DNA from: a bacterium UBP10_UBA1149
GTDB lineage: Bacteria; Desulfobacterota; Binatia; UBA1149
Assembly: GCA_002311335.1 (NCBI GenBank)
Contig: DBZX01000012.1
Coordinates: 8,834 to 18,633, forward strand
Reading direction: 5' to 3'
Length of the DNA stretch: 9,800 bases
The position numbers and the translations under genes were made by a program. This document shows positions 1 through 5,840 of the stretch, in pieces (the stretch's first letter is position 1; every line of letters begins with the position of its first letter). The notes below the pieces were generated by a model that ran no database searches, was not told the DNA's origin, and was given only the letters and a program-made list of their open reading frames with translations.

Positions 1-102
1 GAGGACATGGCGGGCGTGGTCATCTACCTGGCCTCGCGGGCCGGTGCCTACGTGACCGGGGTCGTCATTCCGGTTGACGGCGGCATCTCGACCACCACCT
101 AG
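1..102 (+). CDS. Short-chain dehydrogenase/reductase (SDR), C-terminal fragment
   Basis: Only the last 33 codons and a TAG stop are in the window; the 5' part lies upstream. The visible residues include an IYLAS-like helix end followed by AYVTGVVIPVDGG. This is the standard C-terminal signature of classical SDR (FabG-like) NAD(P)-dependent oxidoreductases, where the '(V/I)TG....VDGG' segment borders the substrate loop. The catalytic Ser-Tyr-Lys and the cofactor glycine motif are outside the window, so substrate and cofactor cannot be stated. The GST gene begins 10 bp after the stop on the same strand, so the two are probably co-transcribed. Confidence 0.85.
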   Translation, partial: EDMAGVVIYLASRAGAYVTGVVIPVDGGISTTT

Positions 103-112
103 GCTGGCAGCC

Positions 113-727
113 GTGATCAAGCTCTGGTACGCGCCTCTTACCCGCTCAATCCGGGTGCTGTGGTTGCTCGAAGAACTCGGCGTCTCCTACGAACTCGAGA
201 GGGTGGAGTTCAAGGTTCCGTCGAGCAGGTTTTTTGTGCAGGACACGCCTACCGGCAAGTTGCCGACCATCGAAGACGGCGGCCTCGTGCTGTGCGAGTC
301 GGGCGCGATAGTTGAATACCTGGTTGAGTGTTACGGGGAAGGGCGTCTTGCCCCGCCACGGGGGACGCCGGAGCGGGGGCGTTACCTGCAGTGGATACAC
401 ATGGCCGAGGGCACAGTGTTTCCGCCCGTCGGCATATTGGTGTGGCTTTCGCGCTACCGCACCGACGGGGACGAATACGCGTCCCTGCAAGAGGCTACCA
501 GGGCGAGGGCCGAGGCGGGGGTCCAGTTCGTGGAAAATGAACTTTCAAGCGGCCAGTACCTGCTGGGCGACGATTTTTCGGCCGCCGACGTGATGATGGG
601 GTTTTCGCTGGTCGCCGCACGGTTCATGGATGTTATCGACGACCGCTACCCCGCCGTCCAGGCCTACCTGTCTCGCCTTGAGCAACGCCCGGCTTACCGT
701 GAAGCGATAAAGATCGGCGGGGGGTAG
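113..727 (+). CDS. Glutathione S-transferase family protein
   Basis: This is a 204-residue cytosolic GST of normal family length. I chose the GTG at 113 because it gives the canonical N-terminus MIKLWYAPLTRSIRVLWLLE. The frame stays open upstream, but a TTG start at 74 would overlap the SDR gene and add a non-conserved leader. Residues 1-80 form the thioredoxin-like glutathione-binding domain: a Ser/Thr-rich catalytic loop (T10, S12), the KLPTIEDG cis-proline turn (P51) and the glutathione gamma-glutamyl site E62-S63 (CESGAIVEYL). The C-terminal all-helical domain carries the folding motif FSAADVMMG at about residue 161. The likely role is glutathione conjugation, isomerisation or peroxide reduction of an unknown substrate. 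It may work with the preceding SDR in one metabolic unit. No clear Shine-Dalgarno sequence precedes the GTG, so translational coupling to the SDR is possible. Confidence 0.88.
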   Translation: MIKLWYAPLTRSIRVLWLLEELGVSYELERVEFKVPSSRFFVQDTPTGKLPTIEDGGLVLCESGAIVEYLVECYGEGRLAPPRGTPERGRYLQWIHMAEGTVFPPVGILVWLSRYRTDGDEYASLQEATRARAEAGVQFVENELSSGQYLLGDDFSAADVMMGFSLVAARFMDVIDDRYPAVQAYLSRLEQRPAYREAIKIGGG

Positions 728-803
728 CAGGTGTCGTGCCGATTGTGCGCCTGCCTGTGAAAGTCCTGCCGGCTTTTAACGCTGGCGGCACGAGGCTTTG
801 CCG

Positions 804-1904
804 TCAGACGTTGAACCTGAAGTGCACCACGTCGCCGTCCTGCATGACGTAGTCGCGGCCTTCAACGCGTGCCTTGCCGGCGTCTCGACAACCCGCTTCT
901 CCGCCCAGCTTCACGTAGTCGTCAAAGGCGATGACCTCGGCGCGTATGAAACCGCGTTCGAAGTCGGTGTGAATCACGCCCGCAGCCTGCGGTGCGGTGG
1001 ATCCACGTTTCAGCGTCCAGCCGCGAACTTCCTTGGGGCCGGCCGTCAGGAAACTGATCAGCCCCAGCAGCGAGTAAGCGGTGTGCACCACCTGGTCGAG
1101 CCCGCTGCTCTCTATGCCGTAGCCCTGCAACATCTCCTGCTGTTCCTCGCTGCCCAGGCCGGCTACTTCCTGTTCGAGCTGCGCGGAGATGACCACCATG
1201 GGCGCGCCGCGTTGCTCGGCGTGCTCGCGCAGGGCCGCCGCCTGGGGGCCCTCGCCGGCGGGGTCGTCTTCGCCCACGTTTGCGCAGTAGATCACCGGCT
1301 TGGCGGTGAGCAGCCACAGGTCGGCAAAAAAACGTTGCTCTTCATCGCGGTCGGGTACTTCGAACAAGGCTGCGGGCCGTCCCTGGTCGAGGTGGGCGGC
1401 AAGCTCGCGCGCCATTTCGAGCACGGGCTTGAGCGACGGGTCACCCCGGGACTGGGACTCGAGTTTGTCGAGTCGTTTTTCCAGGGTCTGCAGGTCGGCC
1501 AGCAACAGCTCGGTTTCAATGATTTCCACGTCGCGTGCCGGGTCGATGCTGCCCGCCACGTGGGTCACGTTGCCGTCTTCAAAACAGCGTACCACGTGAA
1601 CCACGGCCTGGGTCTCGCGTATGTTGGCGAGAAACTGGTTGCCAAGGCCTTCGCCGCGGTGGGCGCCTTCCACCAGTCCCGCTATGTCGGTGAACGTTAC
1701 CGTGGCGGGAACGAGTTTTTCGGGGTTCACCATGGCAGCCAGGGTCTTCAGGCGGCTGTCGGGTACCGGCACCACGGCGGTGTTGGGTTCGACCGTACAG
1801 AAGGCGTAGTTGGCCGCCGCTGCCTGCTCACTGCGCGTGAGGGCGTTGAACAGCGTCGATTTTCCTACGTTGGGAAGTCCTACTATGCCTGCCGAGAGAG
1901 CCAT
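804..1904 (-). CDS. ychF: Redox-regulated ATPase YchF (Obg-related, OLA1 family)
   Basis: The gene is full length (366 residues; the family is about 363). It encodes the universally conserved YchF P-loop NTPase, which prefers ATP over GTP and associates with ribosomes and stress regulation. G1 is GLPNVGKST at residues 9-17 and G3 is DIAGLV at 73-78. The G4 position reads NVGE (209-212) instead of NKxD, which is the family hallmark explaining ATP preference. A coiled-coil insertion lies near 130-175. The highly conserved HTDFERGFIRAEVI stretch (about 312-325) is followed by the TGS domain ending DYVMQDGDVVHFRFNV. The ATG at 1904 gives the classic MALSAGIVGLPNVGKST start. An AGGA lies about 10 nt upstream. 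The gene is downstream of, and co-directional with, the PLP lyase with a 79-bp gap, and convergent with the GST. Confidence 0.97.
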   Translation of the reverse strand: MALSAGIVGLPNVGKSTLFNALTRSEQAAAANYAFCTVEPNTAVVPVPDSRLKTLAAMVNPEKLVPATVTFTDIAGLVEGAHRGEGLGNQFLANIRETQAVVHVVRCFEDGNVTHVAGSIDPARDVEIIETELLLADLQTLEKRLDKLESQSRGDPSLKPVLEMARELAAHLDQGRPAALFEVPDRDEEQRFFADLWLLTAKPVIYCANVGEDDPAGEGPQAAALREHAEQRGAPMVVISAQLEQEVAGLGSEEQQEMLQGYGIESSGLDQVVHTAYSLLGLISFLTAGPKEVRGWTLKRGSTAPQAAGVIHTDFERGFIRAEVIAFDDYVKLGGEAGCRDAGKARVEGRDYVMQDGDVVHFRFNV

Positions 1905-1925
1905 CGTCGGCGTATCCTAGCCGTA

Positions 1926-1983
1926 GCAGGCCTGCGCGTCCACGCGCGCAGCTGGATTTCGGGGAGGCGGTCGAAAATCGACC
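1926..1983 (-). repeat. Two inverted repeats in the lyase-ychF spacer
   Basis: The 79-bp spacer holds two hairpin-capable elements. The first abuts the lyase stop codon: GGTCGA/TCGACC arms (1969-1974 and 1978-1983) around a 3-nt loop. The second has 7-bp arms CTGCGCG/CGCGCAG (1932-1938 and 1945-1951) around a 6-nt loop, and is overlapped by the perfect 10-bp palindrome GCAGGCCTGC (1926-1935). Neither is followed by a T-tract on the minus strand, so an intrinsic terminator is not convincing. They could be mRNA 3'-end stabilisers, a weak attenuator between the lyase and ychF, or a protein-binding site in the ychF promoter region. Confidence 0.4.
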
Positions 1984-3216
1984 TCAGTTGTAGCGGGCCG
2001 ATTTGCCCTTGGACTCGCCGTGCGAGCTGACCGCAAAGCGCAGGTCGTCGAGAAATCGTTCAATGATCTGCGCGTGGTTGGGGGTGACCATCATGTGCAG
2101 CGCCGGCGGTCGCTCCTGGCGGTCGAGGTGCCAGCCGCGCGCGTCCATGACGTCGCCGATCGCGCCCATGTCGTACTGGTCGGAGCAGAAAGCCATCAGG
2201 CTGGCGGGCGGATCGCCTACCAGTCGCAGCCCGTCGATAGAAGAGATGCCCGCTTTCAGCGCGGCGCTGGTCTGCGCCACCACGCGAGCGCGCTCGAGGT
2301 AGCCCTCTTCGCCCAGGTAGTTCATAACCGCCCAGGCAGCCGCGATGGCCGAGGCCGGTCGCGTGCCCGCCACCGCCAGCGAGCCGTACATGCCGCCGGG
2401 CCAGTCGTCAAAAAAGAAGGCCTGGTGGTTGAGCAGTGTATGGGCGTCCCGGTGTATGACCACCGACGCGCCCTTGGTGGCGTAACCGTACTTGTGCACG
2501 TCGGCCGACATGCTCGTGACCCCGGCCACACGAAAATCGAAAGCCGGCAGCGGCACGCCTGTCCTTTCGAGAAAGGGCAGTATGAATCCGCCCACGCAGG
2601 CGTCCACGTGGCAGAACACGTTGTGCTCGGCGGCCAGCGCGGCAAGTTCTTCTACCGGGTCTATAAGTCCGTGCGGATAGTTGGGCGCCGAGGCCACGAG
2701 CATGGCGGTAGCGGGTCCCACGAGTTGGCGGGCACTGTCGAGGTCGGCGCGCAGGTCGTCTGCCAGCTCGATGCGCCGGCAGGGCATGTCGAGGTAGTGC
2801 GCGGCCTTGATAAAAGCCGGGTGGGCCGAGGCGGGCACGAGCAGCTCGGGCTCGGCAATGTTTCGTTCTGCCCGTGCATGGTCGCGCGCTGCCTTGACGG
2901 CAGCCAGGATGCTCTCGGTGCCGCCCGAAGTCATGCAGCCGCGCGCGCCCTCGGGGGCGTTGAGCAGGCTGGCGGTCATCTCGACGACTTCTTCTTCCAT
3001 CACCCGCAGGCTGGGAAAGCGGAAGGGGTTGAGCGCGTTCTCGAAGAGGAACTCGTGGTGAGCGGCCTCCAGCACTTCGTCCACGTCTTCGCCCGCCGGG
3101 AACACCAGGCTCCAGGTGCGTGCGCCTCGCCAGTCGGCGTCGTCCTGTTTGAGCGCGCGCATTCGGTCCATGACTTCCTGCTTGGACATTCCGTTGGGGG
3201 GGAGTTTTGCAGCCAT
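1984..3216 (-). CDS. Sphingosine-1-phosphate lyase-like PLP-dependent decarboxylase/aldolase
   Basis: This 410-residue soluble fold-type I PLP enzyme of the group II decarboxylase superfamily most resembles sphingosine-1-phosphate lyase, which cleaves long-chain base phosphates to phosphoethanolamine and a fatty aldehyde. Visible features include NPFRFPSLRVMEEEVVEM (63-80), the phosphate loop MTSGGTES (95-102), SAHPAFIKAAHY with the PLP-stacking His132, HVDACVGGF (Asp205 pairs with the pyridine nitrogen) and SADVHKYGYATKGAS with the Schiff-base Lys242. WPGGMYGS and AGTRPASAIAAAW follow. It lacks the N-terminal membrane anchor of the eukaryotic enzyme, as other bacterial members do. I chose ATG 3216, with a purine-rich AGAAGAAGG leader, over a frame opening at 3315. 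The longer form would overlap the divergent dioxygenase start and add a low-complexity, non-conserved N-terminus. A different amino-acid decarboxylase specificity remains possible. Confidence 0.87.
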   Translation of the reverse strand: MAAKLPPNGMSKQEVMDRMRALKQDDADWRGARTWSLVFPAGEDVDEVLEAAHHEFLFENALNPFRFPSLRVMEEEVVEMTASLLNAPEGARGCMTSGGTESILAAVKAARDHARAERNIAEPELLVPASAHPAFIKAAHYLDMPCRRIELADDLRADLDSARQLVGPATAMLVASAPNYPHGLIDPVEELAALAAEHNVFCHVDACVGGFILPFLERTGVPLPAFDFRVAGVTSMSADVHKYGYATKGASVVIHRDAHTLLNHQAFFFDDWPGGMYGSLAVAGTRPASAIAAAWAVMNYLGEEGYLERARVVAQTSAALKAGISSIDGLRLVGDPPASLMAFCSDQYDMGAIGDVMDARGWHLDRQERPPALHMMVTPNHAQIIERFLDDLRFAVSSHGESKGKSARYN

Positions 3217-3289
3217 GCCTTCTTCTATCAGCACGCGAGCTTTATGGGGAGCGCCGCGGCAGCCGACCTTGCCACGGGGTGGCGATGAT

Positions 3290-3304
3290 GGCTGACTGTC
3301 AGCC
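3290..3304. promoter_or_regulatory. Perfect 15-bp palindrome in divergent promoter region
   Basis: The arms GGCTGAC and GTCAGCC flank a single central T. The element ends exactly one base before the GTG start of the dioxygenase, and lies in the 88-bp gap shared with the divergent lyase gene. It could be an operator for a dimeric regulator acting on both genes, or an mRNA hairpin masking the dioxygenase start. No other sequence evidence identifies the binder. Confidence 0.4.
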
Positions 3305-4084
3305 GTGAGACTCACCGACGAGCAACTGGCCAGCTTCAGGCGTGATGGATTCTACAACGTCGGCCGCGTCTTCGACGAAGCTGAGCTGGCCGAAATAGGC
3401 GGCGAGTACGACCGCCTGGTGACCACCGACTCGCAGACCCTGGGCAATGACCGCGACGGTCGTTACCCCTACCGCGCGATGATGCAGTTTCGCAGTCCCG
3501 TGCTGCGCTCTTACATCAACCATCCCGCGCTGATCGAACTCGGCCTGCAGCTGGTAGGCCCCGACCTGCGCTGCTGGTGGGACCAGGGCATCAACAAGAG
3601 CCCGGGTGCGGGCAGCCACATCGACTGGCACCAGGACAACGGCTACCAGAGCGGCAGCCTGCCCGAGTATCTCACCTTCTGGCTGGCGCTGGACGATTCG
3701 GATCTTGAAAACGGTGGCTTGCTCGTTGTGCCCGGTTCGCAGGCCAGTGGCCTGCGCGCGCACGAGCTACGCGGGGTGCACTGGGTCATCTCCGACATCG
3801 ACGAGAGCGGGGCTGATGAACCCGGGGCCGTGTCCCTGGAAGCGAAGGCGGGCGAGCTGCTGATATTCTCGTCGCTGCTGGTTCACAAGACCGTTGGCAA
3901 CCACAGCGCCGACCGCCAGCGCAGGGCCTGGGTGATCCAATACGCCCGCGGAGACGCCAGCAACGCGGAAACCGGCGAGCTCTACGACAACCGCGCCTGG
4001 GTGGCGCGTGCAGGGCAGCGCGTGGAGGAGCCGTGGTCGGAGCGGCGTTTTGATCTCGCCCACAATGCGCTCGACGAGGGCTGA
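3305..4084 (+). CDS. Phytanoyl-CoA dioxygenase (PhyH) family Fe(II)/2-oxoglutarate oxygenase
   Basis: A 259-residue double-stranded beta-helix dioxygenase. These enzymes hydroxylate a small molecule or lipid, coupled to decarboxylation of 2-oxoglutarate. The N-terminal LTDEQLASFRRDGFYNVG is the family's usual opening. The iron ligands are the HxD pair H109/D111 (DWHQDNGY) and the distal H194 (LLVHKTVGN). R206 in RQRRAWVIQY is the likely 2-oxoglutarate carboxylate ligand. Residues 136-148 (ENGGLLVVPGSQ) form the conserved turn before the second half of the barrel. GTG 3305 is the earliest usable start because an in-frame TGA lies at 3293-3295. No Shine-Dalgarno sequence is visible; instead the palindrome at 3290-3304 abuts the start. 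The gene is divergent from the lyase, so the two may share regulation and perhaps lipid-related metabolism. The real substrate cannot be read from the sequence, since the family is very broad. Confidence 0.88.
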   Translation: MRLTDEQLASFRRDGFYNVGRVFDEAELAEIGGEYDRLVTTDSQTLGNDRDGRYPYRAMMQFRSPVLRSYINHPALIELGLQLVGPDLRCWWDQGINKSPGAGSHIDWHQDNGYQSGSLPEYLTFWLALDDSDLENGGLLVVPGSQASGLRAHELRGVHWVISDIDESGADEPGAVSLEAKAGELLIFSSLLVHKTVGNHSADRQRRAWVIQYARGDASNAETGELYDNRAWVARAGQRVEEPWSERRFDLAHNALDEG

Positions 4085-4141
4085 CACGATTAACCGGACT
4101 TCGTCACCTGCAGCCGAGCAATGGGCTGAGCGCTGGTTGGT

Positions 4142-4170
4142 TTGACACCGATGCCGCGCGTGCCTAGCGT
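4142..4170 (+). promoter_or_regulatory. Sigma70-type promoter of the riboswitch operon
   Basis: A consensus -35 TTGACA (4142-4147) is followed by exactly 17 bp and a -10-like TAGCGT (4165-4170; first, second and last bases match TATAAT). A start about 7 nt downstream would be at about 4177. This coincides with the first base of the inferred P1 helix of the riboswitch, which supports the call. The rest of the 304-bp gap upstream of this promoter (4085-4141) shows only a weak CAGCC/GGCTG inverted repeat (4111-4128) after the dioxygenase gene. Confidence 0.6.
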
Positions 4171-4176
4171 GCGCGC

Positions 4177-4346
4177 CGAGTCGTCTGGAGGCACCGTTAC
4201 CGGTGTTTCCAACGGGAACGAGGTGGAAATCCTCGGCTGCCCCGCAACTGTAAGGGAGGACGAAAGGCGCAACGGCCACTGGGCTCACACCCCGGGAAGG
4301 CGCGCCGAGTAGATCGATCCCCGAGCCAGGAGACCGGGATGACTCG
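4177..4346 (+). ncRNA. Cobalamin (AdoCbl-class) riboswitch aptamer
   Basis: The strongly conserved core is present. A P2-like hairpin CACCG-TTAC-CGGTG lies at 4192-4205, then CGGGAACGAGGTGGAAATCC, whose GAGG/CCTC helix pairs 4220-4223 with 4231-4234. GCTGCCCCGCAACTGTAAG (4236-4254) follows, then GCCACTGGG (about 4275-4283), GGGAAGG (4294-4300), and the B12 box AGCCAGGAGACC at 4324-4335. P1 can be drawn as 4177-4185 pairing with 4338-4346 (nine pairs, one G-U). Cobalamin riboswitches shut off downstream genes when the vitamin is abundant. No intrinsic terminator with a T-tract follows. A 5-bp hairpin CCGGC/GCCGG (4364-4377) ends two bases before the AGGAGG ribosome-binding site (4379-4384), so translational control is the likelier mode. 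The controlled genes are two secreted proteins. Confidence 0.95.
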
Positions 4347-4388
4347 CAGAAATATCTTCAAGTCCGGCGCGGGCCGGCAGGAGGAAGC

Positions 4389-5840
4389 ATGCGGTTATTG
4401 GTGGCGGCGCGGGTCGCCGGGATTTCATTTTTTAACAGTAGCGTGATGACGGCGACGTCTTTCGCGCTGGCAGTGGGGTTTGCTGTCGGGGCGGGGCCGG
4501 CCTCGGCCCAGGTCAGCGCACAGGCGGGCTACATTTACGACAGCCAGCTGTTGGGCGACACCACCCAGGGTTGCGTAGCGGCGGCTCCCGGGGGCATTTT
4601 TGTCGCCGTTGGACCCGGTTTCACGGCTGGCGCGCAGCAGCTGGTGTTTGTCACTCCCTCGGGAGCCGAGCGCGTGCTGGCCAGCGGCTTCAATTCGATT
4701 TCTCACTGCGCTTACGATTCGGCTGCCGACGTTCTCTACCTGTCCGACAACGCCCTCGAGACCGGCGGTGTCACGGGCGACACGGTGTTTGCGCTGGGCC
4801 AGGCTTCTACGGCTTCGGGGCTGACCGCGCTGGGCAACGAACTGGTGGCCGCGGGCACGATACCCTCGGCCTCGGGTGTGGCCGTGGGCCCGTCGGGCGC
4901 GGTCTACGTTGGCGACGCCGTTGGCAGTGGCGCGGGGCGCGTGGTGGAGCTGAGCAACAGCGGCGCTACGGATTTCGTAGCCTCGGGCATCGATTTTACT
5001 TCCGGCCTGGCTTTCGACAGCGACGGCAGCCTGCTGGTGGCCGAATCCACGGGCAGCTTCGAGTCGAAGATCAGCCGCTACGATTCCAGCGGTAGCTTTG
5101 TCGAGACGGTGTCCGGACCGACCTTTGCCCACGGCAGTTACGACCTCGCTTTTGACCGTGACGGCAGCCTGCTGGTGACGGGCTCCTTCGGCGGCGACGT
5201 TGTCAGGCTGGCGGCGGGTGGCGGCAGTTCTTCTTTCGCATCGGGCCTGACCTTTGCTTCTGGTCTCGACGTCGATGCTTTCACGGGCCGCGTTGTAATG
5301 CTGTCATCGACCTTCAGCGGGGAAGATGAAGACAGCTCCCTGCACATGTTCACTCCAGTGGACTCGTTGGTGGCCGGGCGCGGGCACCCCGAGCGCAACT
5401 GCCTGGTCGAGTTCTACGGGCTGGAGCTGCTGCCGCGCAAGCCGGGACGCCCGGCCAGGCACGCTATCTGCCGCGACGGTGACCCCTGCGACGCCGACCG
5501 GCTGGTCAACCAGTCCTGCCTGTTTCCCGTAGGGGTCTGCGCCAACGTCGTTGACGTCGACCTGCCCGACTGCAGCAGCAGCGGCCTGGCTTCTATCACC
5601 CTGGACGCCAGGCCGGCGTCGGCCGAGCTGGCGGAGCTGGCGACCCGTCTTTCGGCTGCCTTGCCCTTGAACGAGTCGAGCTGCGCGTTCAGTGACGGGC
5701 TGCGCGTTGACCTCAGGCTGCGGCCGTCGGGTGTATTCAAAAAAAACCGTGCCCGTGTTCGCAGCCGTGCCCTTGGAGTTGACGTCGGCATGCGCGATCG
5801 CGACAAGGTCAAGCTGCTGTGTCTTCCGGCGGTAGAGTAA
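4389..5840 (+). CDS. Secreted beta-propeller protein with Cys-rich C-terminal module, riboswitch-controlled
   Basis: This protein has 483 residues. ATG 4389 follows AGGAGG with a 4-nt spacing. Residues 1-40 look like a long Sec signal peptide with a cleavage site after ASA40; no lipobox Cys follows. Residues 45-320 contain propeller-like blades of the NHL/SMP-30 type. Glycine-turn motifs such as VGPSGAVYVGD, FDSDGSLLVAES and FDRDGSLLVTGS recur about every 43-46 residues, at roughly residues 68, 114, 170, 213, 259 and 300, suggesting six or more blades. C62 and C107 could form a disulfide. The C-terminal part (about 330-483) holds eight cysteines (338, 361, 367, 377, 384, 395, 432, 478) around CRDGDPCDAD and a basic stretch near 450-460. 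I do not recognise a named domain there. Control by a cobalamin riboswitch suggests a role in binding or acquiring cobalamin outside the cytoplasm, as the propeller BtuG does in Bacteroides. Homology to BtuG is not established, and another NHL-type binding role is possible. Confidence 0.82.
   Translation: MRLLVAARVAGISFFNSSVMTATSFALAVGFAVGAGPASAQVSAQAGYIYDSQLLGDTTQGCVAAAPGGIFVAVGPGFTAGAQQLVFVTPSGAERVLASGFNSISHCAYDSAADVLYLSDNALETGGVTGDTVFALGQASTASGLTALGNELVAAGTIPSASGVAVGPSGAVYVGDAVGSGAGRVVELSNSGATDFVASGIDFTSGLAFDSDGSLLVAESTGSFESKISRYDSSGSFVETVSGPTFAHGSYDLAFDRDGSLLVTGSFGGDVVRLAAGGGSSSFASGLTFASGLDVDAFTGRVVMLSSTFSGEDEDSSLHMFTPVDSLVAGRGHPERNCLVEFYGLELLPRKPGRPARHAICRDGDPCDADRLVNQSCLFPVGVCANVVDVDLPDCSSSGLASITLDARPASAELAELATRLSAALPLNESSCAFSDGLRVDLRLRPSGVFKKNRARVRSRALGVDVGMRDRDKVKLLCLPAVE

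Noticed and set aside
786..803. CGGCA/TGCCG inverted repeat as a bidirectional terminator between GST and ychF
   Set aside because: The stem is only 5 bp with an 8-nt loop and there is no T-tract on either strand.
798..2030. Plus-strand open frame of 410 codons opposite ychF
   Set aside because: It is a shadow of the well-supported ychF gene, with no motif or plausible start of its own.
2020..3288. Long plus-strand open frame (422 codons) opposite the PLP lyase
   Set aside because: It is fully antisense to a gene with intact catalytic motifs. Its translation is His/Val/Gly-rich with no recognisable domain, as expected from GC-rich antisense codon bias.
3217..3315. N-terminal extension of the PLP lyase to 3315
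   Set aside because: It would overlap the divergent dioxygenase start and erase the shared promoter region, and the added 33 residues look non-conserved. ATG 3216 has a purine-rich leader.
4111..4128. CAGCC/GGCTG hairpin as terminator of the dioxygenase gene
   Set aside because: The 5-bp stem with an 8-nt loop is weak and is followed only by a loose TTGGTTT; no more than a suggestion.
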